From Semisulcospira habei (taxonomy: Eukaryota; Mollusca; Gastropoda; Semisulcospiridae): a stretch of 64,000 bases of DNA. This document shows positions 42,357 through 54,188 of this stretch, one piece after another; the stretch's first letter is position 1; every line of letters starts with the position of its first letter. The position numbers and the translations under genes were made by a program. The notes under the pieces were generated by a model. The model was not told the DNA's origin, searched no databases, and saw only the letters and a program-made list of their open reading frames with translations. The stretch lies in the NCBI GenBank assembly GCA_036245525.1, contig BTPG01000005.1, positions 183,450,691 to 183,514,690 of the forward strand, in the 5' to 3' direction.

Positions 42357-44407
42357 AAACAGACTTGTCATTGGAGGCAGCATCTTCCCACACAGAAGAA
42401 TACACAAAGCAACTTGGTCCGTCTCACCTGACCATACTACAGAGAACCAAATAGACCATGAGTCTGCATTAGCAAGAAATTTAGAAGATCCGCCCTCCAA
42501 GATGTTCGAGTGAGGAGGGGAGCAGATGTCGCCTCAGACCTGACGTACCTTAAGAATAAAGCTCAAGTTAAAGAAAAGCCGCACAGCGACAACAAGAAGA
42601 CAGCGCTATAATGTAGGCCTCCTGAGAGACTGGAGTGAGAGAAGAGTTCAGACTGGTGCTGTCCAACCCGGTTTCAAGCGCTACAGGAGCTAGTCAAATG
42701 AAGAGGAGGCGGTCACCACAGAGCAGCAGTGGAAGGCAGTTAGAGAGGCGCTGAACTCAACCTGCAAAGACACTGTAGGGTTCAGGAAACAACATCACAA
42801 GGACTGGCTGTCGGCACAGACCTTGAAGAAAATAGAAGTGAGGAAGCAGAAGAAAGCAGTTGTCAACAACAGTCGCACGAGAATGAGCAGCCAAAGCAAG
42901 GGCACAGGAGGAATACTCGGAAGCCAACCGCGAGGTGAAGAGGAATATCAGGGCAGACAAGAGGGCCTACACAGACAGCCTGGCAGCAGAGGCAGAAAAG
43001 GCAGCAGGCAGCGGCAACATGAAACAGCTCTACGACATTACCAGAAGATTGTCGGGCAAGTATGGCCATACAGAAAGACCAGTAAAAGACAAAGACGGCA
43101 AGCCTATTGCAGACAATCCAGACCCAAAAGGTGACTGCCAAGCGTGTAAAATGCAAAGAAGTACCCAACGGAGAAAGAAACACGCTTAGAAAAGACGAGT
43201 ACAACACAATTTATTAATATTTCGGGTAAATACCCTTTGTCAAAATAGACAAACAAATGAACAGAGAGATCAGCCGCAGTTGCCACATTCCTTCTGCGAA
43301 TGAGGATGAAGTAGCGCGCGGCTGATCTATCTGTTTGTCTATTTTGACAAAGGTATTTACCCGAAATATTAATAAATTGTGTTGTACCCGTCTTTTCTAA
43401 GCGTGTTTCTTTCTCCGTTGGGTACTTCTATTGCAGACAGATCAGACCAACTCGACAGATGGGCCGAGTATTTTGAAGAGTTACTGAACAGACCCACCCC
43501 ACCCGACCCCCCAGACATCCAGCCAGCAGAGACTGACCTATCCATCAGCTGTGACAGACCCAGCCGGGAAGAGATCAGAAGAGCAGTGGCTTTTTTGAAG
43601 TCGGAACGGCAAAGCAGCAGGGCCAGATGGCATCCCAGCGGAGGCCCTGAAAGCAGACCTAGAGACAACAGTAGAGCTGCTGTACCCACTGTTTGGAAAG
43701 ATCTGGGAAGAGGAGGTGATGCCAGCTGACTGGAAGGAGGGGTACCTAATCAAGCTTCCCAAGAAAGGTGATCTCAGCAAGTGTTCCAACTACAGAGGAA
43801 TCACCTTGCTGTCAGTACCAGGAAAGGTCTTCAACAGGATCATCCTGGACAGAATGAAGAGCTCCGTCGATCAGCAAGCAGGATTCAGGAAAAACCGATC
43901 ATGTACAGATCGCCACTCTCCGCATTATCGTGGAACAGTCTCTGGAGTGGAGCGTCAACTTTGTGGATTACGAGAAAGCATTTGACAGTGTGGCCGGACC
44001 GAGAGACTTTGTGGAAACTCCTACGACACTACGGTGTACCCACAAAGCTCGTCTGCCTGCTCAAGAGCAGCTTCGATGGCATGACATGTCGTGTGATCCA
44101 CGAATGGCAGTTCATCAGGGAGCTCCAGGTCAGAACCGGCGTCAGGCAGGGGTGTTTGCTGTCTCCGTTCCTCGTCCTACTGGCCATAGACTGGGTCATG
44201 AAGAGGACCACAGAGCAGAAAAGAAGCGGAATACAGTGGACACTGTGGACACAGCTTGACGACCTCGATTTTGCAGACGACTTGGCTTTACTGTCCCACA
44301 CTCATCAACAAATGCAGAATAAGACTACGAGGCTTGAGGACATCTCGTCCCAAGTGGGCCTCACCATCCACAAACAGAAAACAAAGACAATGAGGCTGAA
44401 CGCAACC
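42357..44407 (+). pseudogene. L1A endonuclease end and reverse transcriptase
   Basis: Resumes with RLVIGGSIFPHRRIHKATW and the linker (NREVKRNIRADKRAYTDSLA), then after the palindromic insert RT motifs: GYLIKLPKKGDLSKCSNYRG, QQAGFRKNRSCTD, VDYEKAFDSV, RTGVRQGCLLSPFLVLLAID and FADDLALLSHT (catalytic ADD). Several frameshifts. Type is the RTE-like LINE often mislabelled craniofacial development protein 2 in invertebrates. Confidence 0.82.
43116..43427. mobile_element. 312-bp palindromic insertion in L1A with 12-bp duplication
   Basis: CTATTGCAGACA occurs at 43104-43115 and 43428-43439. The insert is a long palindrome from 43159 to 43427 (AAGTACCCAACGGAGAAAGA ... and inverse TCTTTCTCCGTTGGGTACTT; inner TATTTACCCGAAATATTAAT), plus 43 unpaired bases on the left. 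No ORF. Confidence 0.75.
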
Positions 44408-46554
44408 ATTTTGTTACAAAACTTGTTTGCAGTGCAAAAACCTCATTTGTCTCCCTTAAAATTGCTGCTTGCAACACCAGCAAAGAGTTGTATGCCATAA
44501 CTAACCGCCTGTTGGGTAAGAGTAAGTCCACGCCACTCCCAAGTGTTCACCCAGTCTGAGAGCTGCCCGGTCTTTCTCAGACTTTTTCTTGAGTAAAGTG
44601 CAGTTAATTCGTGATGGTATTGATGCGCAACCATGCCAGGTTGACCCTTCGTATGCTGACAGGTGTTTTGAGGGTCAGATATTCTCAAAATTTGAATCTG
44701 TGACTGACGAAGAGGTGTGTGTGATTCTGAGGAAAACTGCCCCCAAGTCTTGTGAACTAGATCCCACGCCCACTTCCCTCCTGTATGCCTGTATAGATGT
44801 CATTCTTCCCCACATTACCCATGTCATTAATCATTCTCTTCAAACTGGTTCTTTTCTCACCTTGTACAAAAACGCAGTTGTCAAGCCGCTTTTGAAGAAA
44901 GCATCTTTAGATCAGAATGACTTTAAGAATTACAGACCTGTGTCAAATCTTCCATTTATATCAAAGGTCATTGAGAAAGTTGTGTTCTCTCAGACCCTGA
45001 AGCGTCTCACCGTCAACAATCTCTTAAATCCCCTACAATCAGCCTACCGCGTGAGTCACAGCACTGAAACAGCTTTACTGAAAATCATGAATGGCTTGTT
45101 GCTTGCACTGGATGATGGTCAGGTGTCTGTTTTAGCTTTGCTGGATCTGTCTAGCGCATTTGATACGATTGACCATAGCACCCTGTTCTGTCGCCTTGAA
45201 CGTGTCTTTGGTATCCAGGGACAGGTTTTTGATTGGTTCAAATCATAATAATATTTGTCTAACCGATCACAGACTGTTTCTGTCTGTGGTCATCTTTCAG
45301 TTGCAGCCCCTCTGTGTTTCGGAGTACCCCAAGGGTCAGTCCTTGGGTCTGTGTTCTTTATTATGTATATGCAGCCTTTGTCTGGTGTCATAGCTGCACG
45401 CCCAATTTCTCACCACGCGTACTCTGATGACACGCAGTTGTATAAATCAGGCCATGTTGAGCAGGTCAATGCCATCATCCAGTGTGTGTAACAGTCAGTC
45501 TTTGATGTTAGAACATGAATGATAGCCAACAAATTAAAATTGAATTTAGGTAAAACAGAAGCCATGGTAGTTTCCTCTACCTCTATCTTCCTCCTTACCG
45601 CAGTCCACCACAATCCTAGACACTGAGGTCAGCTTTTCTACTCAGGTGAGAAATCTTGGCGTCACCATTGAATGCAGTCTCTCACTAAAACAACACGTTT
45701 TGAATACCTGTAGATCTGCATTTATTGAACTGCGTCGCATTAGCTCCATCAGGCATCTTCTCACACCAGAAGCCAATAAAACGCTGTTCTGCTCCTTTGT
45801 CTTGTCCCGACTCGATTACGGCAATGCACTCCTGTGTGGCTGTCCTCAGTACCTTCTGGATCGGTTCCAGAAGGTGCAGAACTCAGCAGCACGGCTTGTT
45901 GTCAAGGCAAGGAAGTCAGATCACATCACACCCATCCTGCGTTCACTCCATTGACTGCCTATCACATCCAGAGTACAATACAAAGTTCTGTCCATCTGTC
46001 ATACCTGCCTGTCTACTTTTACTGGCCCTGTCTATCTCTCTGAGCTTCTTCATGTGTACAAACCTTCAAGACAGCTCCGTTCCTCAGCAGACATTAAACT
46101 ATTATGCTTTCCGACTGTGAGAACTAAGTCTTTTGGCGAGAGGTCTGTCTCAGTCATACCAAGGACCATTTCTTTGGAATAAACTCCCACAGTCCGTCAG
46201 ATATGTTGAACCAGCCAATAGTTTCCGGCAGTCTTTAAAGACACATCTATTCCTTTACACGTGCATTCACCGTTATAATTATTTTATTTTTGTTTTTTGG
46301 TGTTGCTGTCAGTGAGTGCTGCCTGGTGTATCCGTTATTAGTTTTATGGTACACGTATATCTTTGGTGTGTGTGAGCATTTCTTGTTGGTGTGTTTACTC
46401 TGCTAAGTTTATTTTCCCTGTATATCTTGTTGCATGAGTGTGTATGTTAGGGCATATATAAGTGCTGTAGGATGCAAGGTGTGTGTATGTTAGTATGTCA
46501 TTTGTACGGCGCCTAGAGCTTTTCTATCGAAAGTATAGGCGCCTTAAAAGTATA

Positions 46555-46612
<58 letters not shown>
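44408..46612 (+). mobile_element. Second LINE (L2/CR1-like, family B) nested in L1A
   Basis: Flanked by AACC at 44404-44407 and 46613-46616. 5'-truncated; ends with GGCGCCTAGAGC ... TAGGCGCC followed by about 18 ATT units. RT: KNYRPVSNLPFISKVIEKVV, LLDLSSAFDTIDHSTL, GVPQGSVLGSVFF, AYSDDTQLY (catalytic YSDD). Confidence 0.9.
44589..46260 (+). pseudogene. Reverse transcriptase of LINE family B
   Basis: First frame 44589-45248 is open for 220 codons; a one-base break at about 45248 shifts to 45255-45491, which stops early, and the C-terminus resumes at 45646 (RNLGVTIECSLSLKQHV ... NALLCGCPQYLLDRFQKVQN). No endonuclease. Inactive. Confidence 0.85.
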
Positions 46613-46615
<3 letters not shown>

Positions 46616-47258
46616 CAGAGAAGAACCAGTCTTGCTTGCTGGCACCCCGTTGGAGGAGGTGGAGTCCTTCCGGCCTATCTCGGGAGCATCATCGACAAAA
46701 AAGCGGCACTGATGCAGATGCCAGAGCACGAATCGGTAAAGCCAGAGCAGCCTTTCTCCAGTTGAAAAAAAGTGTGGAGTTCCAGAGAGTTGTCACAACA
46801 CACCAAAGTCCAGATTTTCAACTCAAACGTAAAAGCAGTTCTCCTATATGGAGCAGAGACTTGGAGATTGACAAAAACCACAGTCAACAGAGTACAGATC
46901 TTCATACACAGTTGCCTTAGAAGAATTTTGAAAAATCACTGGCCAGAGAAGATCAGCAACGTCAGACTCTGGGAGAGAACAGAGCAGATAACAGCAGAGA
47001 ATGAAATTGAGAATGAGGATGGATTGGTCACAGTCTGAGAAAGCCAGTTTCCAGTATCACTAGGCAGGCATTGTCATGGAACCCCCAGGGAAAGAGGAAA
47101 AGAGGCAGGCCGAGAAACACCTGGCGTCGAGACCTCCAAGCAGACATCAAGAGACTGGGAACCACCTGGAGTAAAATAGAAGGCACAGGACAGGAGTCGC
47201 TGGAGGTCTCTTGTCGACGGCCTAAACCCTGGGAGGGGTGACAGACTAAGTAAGTAAG
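46613..47258 (+). pseudogene. L1A RT C-terminal part and tail
   Basis: GGTPLEEVESF, DADARARIGKARAAFLQLKK, SNVKAVLLYGAETWRLTKTT, RPRNTWRRDLQAD in alternating frames; ends in (TAAG)n. Confidence 0.8.
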
Positions 47259-47379
47259 TAAACCAATGATTTGTCACGTCATTCTACCATTATGTATGAG
47301 TTACTGCCCGTTGGCTCAGCATCCCGGCTTCAACACTATTCACACCGAGTATTTACGCACAGATGACACTGATATTCCA

Positions 47380-47830
47380 TTCAACTTCAGTCTTCGGTCA
47401 AATATCTTGGTGTCAAGCTCGATAAGACTTTGAGTACGCAGGATCACGTCGGTGAAATCTGTCGTGGTGCTTCGTGCTCTCTGAGACGCATCGCACATAA
47501 TCTGAGTCCGACACAGTCTTTCTGAATATGCCACTGCAAAGTTAGTGAATGCTTTAGTCACGATTGAGCCGACTTGACTCGTAGAGCAATTCTCTGCTTT
47601 TTGGTCTTCCATCTGAGCAGATTAGCCGCCTTCATCGAGTTCAAAATAATGCCGCAAAGCTTGTGAAGCGCAGGCGAAAACGAGACCACGTAACCCCTAT
47701 ACTGAAAGACCTTCACTGGCTTCCAATCCGCCAATCCCGCATACAGTTTAAGATTGCGACCCTAGGCCGGCATACCGCCACTTTGATGGCAGTCTTCCGT
47801 CATCCTTTCCTCCAGTCAAATTACTTACCA
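47380..47830 (+). pseudogene. CR1/jockey-like LINE RT C-terminal fragment
   Basis: SVKYLGVKLDKTLSTQDHVG-like in a broken frame, then QNNAAKLVKRRRKRDHVTP and LKDLHWLPIRQSRIQFKIAT. Truncated both ends. Confidence 0.7.
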
Positions 47831-47888
47831 GCCCTCTCGCTCAATCGGGAGAGAAACTTCTAGGTCAAAGTTCCAAAGCGGCATCTAT

Positions 47889-49157
47889 CTATCTATCTAT
47901 ATCCCGTAGTCTTGCCGACCGTTGAGGCACCACTGATGACTTGGCAACCAGCTCCCTCCATTCCTCTCTGTTCTCTGCTATTCTCAGCGTATCGCCCAGC
48001 TTCAGTTCTGTCCACTCTGAGATATTGTCCTCCCATCTTTTCCTTTGTCTTCCTCTCCTTCGTCCTCCTTGCACAGTGCCTTGCAGGATTGTTTTGGCAA
48101 GCCCTGCTGAGCGCGTGACATGCCCATACCACTTCAGTTTGCGTTTTCTCACAATGGCTAATAAGTCTTCATAGGGCCCGATGGCTTGCCTGATTCTGCT
48201 TCCCACTTCCTCGTTTGTGATGTGATCTCTGTATGAGATGCCAAGCAGCCTTCGAAAACATCTCATTTCAGTGGCTTGTATCCTCCTTTCAAGGTCAGCT
48301 GTGAGGGTCCATGACTCGCAGGCATACAAGAACACTGAGATGACTAAGGAGCGCATCAGTCTGATCTTGGAGCAGAGTGTGATGTTTCTGTCCTTTCATA
48401 TGGTCTTCAATCTTGTCAGTGCTGTTGTTGTCTGCGCAATCCTGGACAGTATTTCTGGTTTTGATCCCTCATCTGTCACAATGGCTCCTAGGTATTTGAA
48501 TTTCTTAACTGTTTCCAGTTTTTGGCCTCCAACCATGAATTCAGTGCCAATGCCACTGGCGTTATTGGTCATCAGTTTGGTCTTCTCTGCACTGATTTCC
48601 ATCCCATATGCAATGGCTGTACTATCCAGCTTTTCCACCAGCTGAGCTAGCTCCTTCTCTGTTTCTGCAAGACCATCAATGTCGTCCGCAAAGCGCAAGT
48701 TCGTGATTGTTCTGCCTCCAATACTGACAGTTCCTTCATGATCTTTCAGAGCGTCCGTCATGATTCTTTCCAGGAAGAGGTTGAAAAGAATAGGTGAGAG
48801 CAAGCAGCCTTGTCTGACTCCAACTGTAGACCTAAACCAGTTTCCTATTTTGCCGTTGAAGCAGACTGCGCTAGTGGCCTTGTTGTAAAGGTTTGCTATG
48901 ACTTTGATCAGGTTGGCATTGATGTTGTATAGCTTCATGGTGGACCAAAGGGCTGCATGCCACACCCTGTCAAACGCTTTCTTAAAATCCACAAAGACAT
49001 GATAGAGGTCCTGCTGGTGCTTGAGGTATCTCTCACATAGAACTCTCAGGTTGAAGATCTGCTCAGTTGTTCTGCGCCCTGGTCTGAAGCCTGCCTGTTC
49101 CTCAGCTATGACTTCCTCTGCCTGTGGCTTCAGCCTGTTCAGTAGGATCTTTAACAT
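47889..49157 (-). pseudogene. Family C LINE reverse transcriptase
   Basis: EEQAGFRPGRRTTEQIFNLR, VFVDFKKAFDRVWHAALW, STVGVRQGCLLSPILFNLFL and RFADDIDGLAETE (catalytic FADD) in a 253-codon frame, stop at 48396, then after a frame change VFLYACESWTLTADLERRIQ and KWYGHVTRSAGLAK to the tail. Two breaks in otherwise well-preserved sequence. Confidence 0.88.
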
Positions 49158-50418
49158 GACTTTGCTTGGGTGGGATATAAGACTGATCGTGCGATAGTTC
49201 TGGCATTGATGTAAGTTGCCTTTTTTTGGGGAGAGTTATTATAAGTGATTGGGTCCATGGTGTGGGCCAATCCCCTGACTGCCAGATCTTATTGCAGATT
49301 GTTAGTAAGGCGCTTATCGTGTCTTCTCCCCCTTCTTGGACTAGCTCTGCAGGGATGTTGTCTGCTCCTGCTGCCTTCCCTTTTTTCAGCGACTTCACTG
49401 CAGCCTCTACTTCTTCTCGGAGGATGGGATAGTTGTCATTGTTGGTCACGGGTGGGTTGACAAGTATGCCTGGGTCCCCTGCAGCTTGGTGGCTGTACAA
49501 ATCTGAGCAGTACTCTGTCCATCTCTTCAGCATGTCTTGGTCTTCCGTAAGACAGTTCCCTTCACTATCTTGAATGATTGAGGAGCGTCCTTGTTTTACA
49601 CTGGTCAGGTCTTTCACCAGCTGGTATGTTTTTTTGCTATTATTTTTGTTCAGATTTTCTTCTACGTGTTTACACTGATCTTCAATCCACTTATTCTTTG
49701 CCTTTTTCATGCTTTTCTTGATATCCTGGTTAATTTCCCTGTATTGTTTAGCTCCTTCTACCTCTGATTTCTTTTTCTTTAATTCTCGACGCTTGTCACA
49801 TAGAACAAAGATGTCAGCTGTAACCCAAGGTTTCTTTACTTGTCGGTGTTTGCCAAGGATCTCACTGGCTGTTTGGGTTACAACAGTGTTAAATGTGTCA
49901 ATCAGTGTGTCCACGTCCGTGTCTTCTGCACCTAGAAGTAGCAGTGGTGCGAATTTTCCTCCTATCTTTGCCTGAAAGGCTTCCGCTACCTCTGGGTCTT
50001 TCAGCTTCTCGAGGTCAAATTTGATTCTGGTGGGACCCTGCTTGTTGGCCTTCTTTAGGCGAAGTCGGAAGGTCATCATCACTAAGTCATGGTCGCTTCC
50101 AATGTCTGCTCATGGAAAACTTCTTGTCTTGGCAATGTTCACACTGGTTTGGAAGCGTCTCTTCACCATGATGTAGTCAATTTGGTTATGGTGCTCTCCG
50201 TTCGGGCTGTGCCATGTCCACCTTCTGGATGCTTTGTGCGGGCCAAACGTGTTCATCAGCTTTAGATCATTTGAACTGGCAAATTCCAGGAGCCTTAAGC
50301 CTCTGTCGTTGGTCTCTGCATTACAGTAGCGTCCGCATGTGCCTTTCCAGTTCCTAGCAGCATCCTCTCCTAATTTGGCATTCCAGTCTCCCTGCACCAC
50401 AAAAGCGGCGTACCCCAT
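49102..50418 (-). pseudogene. Family C LINE endonuclease end and linker
   Basis: VVQGDWNAKLGEDAARNWKG (GDWN box) and HNQIDYIMVKRRF, then, after a frame break near 50100, KKPWVTADIFVLCDKRRELK and the start of RT (LKKGKAAGADNIPAELVQEG). Confidence 0.85.
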
Positions 50419-50425
50419 CTCAAAT

Positions 50426-50637
50426 CTGCCGGTGAACGCTCTTTCAGACGTACTGCTCCTCTAATTTGGAATTCCTTACGGCGACTGAGCTGAGAAATGC
50501 CTCCCCCCTTACGCAGTTCTGCAGCAAAGTTAAAAACGTACCTGGGCTTTCGTGTGATCTCTACCGTTTTCTGTACACCTCCGCCCCCTGCAGACCGCTG
50601 TGCGTGTGTGTGTGTGTGTGTATGTGTGTGTGTGTGT

Positions 50638-50679
<42 letters not shown>

Positions 50680-50765
50680 CGTTTTCGCCTGCGCATTGAG
50701 TTATATTATAAATATGAGAAATGCGCCATATAAATACCATGTCAGTATTATTATTATTATTATTG
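50426..50765 (+). mobile_element. LINE 3' fragment with TG repeat and ATT tail
   Basis: ERSFRRTAPLIWNSLRRL-like coding end, (TG)n, then AAATGCGCCATATAAATACC and ATT units. Only the 3' end is present. Confidence 0.7.
50599..50679. repeat. (TG)n microsatellite
   Basis: About 80 bp of TG with few interruptions, part of the LINE 3' fragment. Confidence 0.9.
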
Positions 50766-51278
50766 GGCCCGAACGGCAGACGCGGGCTATGTCTGACGCC
50801 ACAACTTGACCCATGAAGACATATTAAAAGGTCAGTAAATAACAACATAGGGCGGATTTCACTTCGTTGTCTAATACAACACAACTGCTAACTACAAAAT
50901 AATCTTACGTTATTTGTCAGTGTCTCAGTACTTCGGGCCCCCTTTAAAGCCAATTCAGTAGGTCGTACTCAGTGACGAACGCGAACTTAACAGTTATCAC
51001 TGGCAGCGGTCAAAATGCTAACACTAAAACTTGAAACCCTGATAAATAAAAATTGAGGGGGTGTGAACCGATTCAGTATCGCCAGCATCAATAACTAAAT
51101 CTGCCGCGTCAGGCACCGACTCGATCAGTGTATACTACGACGGCTATTAGTGGAAACCAGTGCCCTTGTATTCTAATTTGTATCCATCACTGATTGTACT
51201 TCAGTTCAAGTCATCAGAATAAAAAGTACCATGAATTACATGTTAAATTCTGGTACGTGCACACACAATGCGGCATAT
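50766..51278. other. Gene-free stretch
   Basis: No feature recognised. Confidence 0.4.
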
Positions 51279-51280
51279 CT

Positions 51281-51395
51281 GGGGGGGGGGGGGGTGGGGG
51301 GGGGGGGGGCGTGATGGAAGGGGCGGGTCCAGTAGTGCCGTTGCGGCGCGGCGACCCCCTCCCCCCGCCCCTTCCCCCCCCCCCCCCCCCCCCGC
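51281..51395. repeat. Opposed G and C tracts
   Basis: Two G tracts (51281-51310) face C tracts (51360-51393) across ~50 GC-rich bases, able to pair as a hairpin. Confidence 0.8.
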
Positions 51396-52062
51396 CCCCG
51401 TAAACAGAATCGGCAGCCGGATATATATGTATCTTTGGGAGAACTAACATTTCTTCGATCGTGTTGTTTCTCAGTCAGTTTGAATCCACTGTCACAGTTT
51501 TACACTGTCGCCGTCTCAGTTCTGATGACCTGCACTCTTTCATTGTAGTCGAGTCCCTTTCGCAAACAACCTAGATTATTAAGAGCCGCCTTGCGGCGTC
51601 GTGAATATCAGTCCTTGTCTTCTACCCCCCTCCTAGTAATTTTGATATTAATTAGTTTGCCGGTCGGCGTTGAGAAGGTCACAGTGGCACAAACTGACAC
51701 AGTACCGGGAAGAGCTCATCCGGCACGACTCAGTTCCGGGCCGTGACCGGCCTGGTGCCGTATCGTGACTCGAGTCATACAAAAAACAAACTGACTGACA
51801 AGATGGGATGAACCATAACCCACAATGTAAAGTTCCTTCTATATGAATGAGCTGTCTTCGCTGTCAAGGGTCTCTACCGTTTGTCTTTGACACTATGACT
51901 TGATTCAAGTCTGATCAGTGTTGAAATATCTCCTTTTGTCGGAAGAAAAGCCTCGCGGCAGATGTGCCGCCAATGCGTCCGTAACGTGAACTTTATAAGG
52001 CCGGGCGCGCGCAGTGCATACGCGTCATTGGTTTGTCAAACGTCATTTGTCACAGTCATGAC
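51396..52062. other. Gene-free stretch
   Basis: No gene or repeat recognised. Confidence 0.4.

Positions 52063-52096
<34 letters not shown>
52063..52096. repeat. Poly-T tract
   Basis: 34 T residues. Confidence 0.9.
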
Positions 52097-52099
<3 letters not shown>

Positions 52100-52329
52100 G
52101 TAGTTTTATACTATAAATGATTTAACGTGATATGAGTTTCGCTTTCGCTTCAATACTTGGGAAAATGGTGACAAAACTAGAATTTCACCCTACAATTTCA
52201 GTCTTGCTATAAGTATAATTTGTGTGAAATCAGGTTGACCTAACGGCTACATGCTATGCTAAGTACACCTGCATGCTCTTCTGAAAGCGCGTCGCGTGTG
52301 CGTGCCGCGTGGCGTTTCAAACATCGAGC

Positions 52330-52383
52330 CGGCATAGATGTTCATGTACCCTCATGGGCACATGAGGATCTATGCCTCTTGGA
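52330..52383. repeat. CATAGATCCTCATGAG hairpin family copy
   Basis: GGCATAGATGTTCATGTACC ... CACATGAGGATCTATGCC. Confidence 0.65.
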
Positions 52384-52595
52384 GATGCACGCATATGAGA
52401 GAGAGAGAGAGAATTACGTCATATTTACAAAATGTCTGCGTGGTGACGGAGTTGCTTCTTTTACGTCACCGCCACTGTCTGACTTTCTCCAGATGTCGGG
52501 TACAAAGCTGGCTAACGAACTCATCCAATGTCAGCTTTCTCCAAACTAGCTATATTGGGTCTCCTGAATGCCGCTCTTCTGAAAGCGCGACTATG

Positions 52596-52603
52596 TGTGT
52601 GCT

Positions 52604-52669
<66 letters not shown>
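52596..52669. repeat. (TG)n microsatellite
   Basis: Long TG run. Confidence 0.9.
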
Positions 52670-52695
52670 GTGCGTGCTTGCGCGCGCGCTCCAAA

Positions 52696-52762
52696 CATCT
52701 CCAAGATACATAGATCCTCATGCGCTCTCCGGGCGCATGAGGATCTATGCCTCTTGGAGATG
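52696..52762. repeat. CATAGATCCTCATGAG hairpin family copy between microsatellites
   Basis: CATCTCCAAGATACATAGAT ... ATCTATGCCTCTTGGAGATG: arms extend further out than in other copies. Confidence 0.78.
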
Positions 52763-52768
52763 CGCGCA

Positions 52769-52910
<142 letters not shown>

Positions 52911-53136
52911 ATGAAATGAAATGAAATGAAACTTTTTATTTTCCAAGGATAAAAGAATAGGTGCGCAGACCTGTTTTCATTCTTGTCCTTGCTACACACT
53001 ACAACACAAAATAACGTACATAAAATCACTCTCTTACCCACACACACACGCGCGCCGGTTTGCATTTGCCGCGCGCACAGGCTTGTGCCAGATTAGCTTG
53101 TAGCCTACATGCGCCAAGCCAAGCCTGCACAACCCT

Positions 53137-53190
<54 letters not shown>

Positions 53191-53367
53191 CAGTATATCA
53201 TGTACACATACATTCTATGACTTAAAACTATTCTACAACAAATATAAAGAGTATAAAGGAGTATAAAGGATTTTGTACATGAGTAAAACCGCTATTGTTC
53301 TCATCATAAAAATCAACACGGCTCACTCCAACTATACAACACACACACACATACCGCACACACACAC

Positions 53368-53402
<35 letters not shown>

Positions 53403-53472
53403 GAGCAAGTAGGGATGCGCGCGTGCACACACACACACATACGCTTGCACACACACAGACAAACACACACAT
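53137..53472. repeat. (AC)n microsatellite cluster
   Basis: Several CA runs (53137-53188, 53338-53402, 53428-53472) separated by unique sequence. Confidence 0.85.
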
Positions 53473-53509
53473 GCGATAGCGGCCTCCCCGCGCCACTAAA
53501 CCGCGCACA

Positions 53510-53947
53510 GCTAGATAATAATAATTCATTACGGTATTTATAATGCGCTTATCTTATAATAACTATAACTCTAAGCGCGCACTCACAACTCGCGCACGCT
53601 TTGACACGACTCACGTACCACAAATAGTGAAATACATTACGACAGTCTGCTTACGGGTGTGGAGTGTGGTGGTATAGTGCTAGAACTGTCGAAAGAGGTG
53701 AGTTTTGAAGGCGGACTGGAAGGAGGAGAGATAGTGTTTCTGACGGAGAGAGAGTGGGAGAGTGTTCCAGGTGGATGGGCCGTATACAGAGAAGGAGCGG
53801 GGGCCGAAAGTGCTGAGTTTGGTGCGGGGGATGTGGAGGCGGAGAGGGTCGGAGGCGGAGCGGGGAGGAGTGTAGGGGTGAAGTAAGTTTGAGAGATAGA
53901 TGCTATAGTCTGCAGTAAAAGTAATGTATAGTGATCCCGCAATCATC
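53510..53947 (-). mobile_element. LINE family A 3' fragment, minus strand
   Basis: TTATAATGCGCTTATCTTAT and GCGCGCACTCACAACTCGCG (3' UTR reversed) followed by the ORF end (YTPPRSASDPLRLHIPRTKL, STWNTLPLSLRQKHYL, LKTHLFRQF). Confidence 0.88.
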
Positions 53948-54188
53948 GCGCGCTCGGGTCGACGCGAAGAAACTATAGCACTGCCACGCGGCGCGAGCGT
54001 TTAATGCTGTGTCTATCGACGGCATCCCGTCTGGCCAGCGGCCGAGTTCATGGGGTCATGGATATTACATAATGCGGATTGCTGGAATGCCAGCGGTATA
54101 TTACATGCGTTCATAAATGTTACAAGAGAATGCAGACTATCCGTGAAATGCCGCACAATGCATGGAATGCTACATTTAAGAATAAAAA

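Larger units (their letters stand above)
39418..47258 (+). mobile_element. APE-type LINE (RTE-like, called L1A here) with three nested insertions
   Basis: Endonuclease begins near 39855 (MGTWNVKT), continues at 40200-40430 (IVMGDFNAKIGEDNTGYEEVMG), resumes after an insert at 42357, carries RT at 43440-44400, and ends after a second insert at 46613-47258 with (TAAG)n as 3' tail (AGTAAGTAAGTAAACC). Upstream 39418-39855 is probably its 5' UTR. All frames are damaged. Inserts: 40438-42352, 43116-43427, 44408-46612; removing each restores continuity of the LINE sequence. Confidence 0.85.
47876..50425 (-). mobile_element. LINE (RTE-like, family C), minus strand, 5'-truncated
   Basis: Runs from a truncated endonuclease at 50418 to a 3' tail of ATAG units at 47876-47900 (CTATCTATCTATCTATAT on the plus strand). 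Confidence 0.85.
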
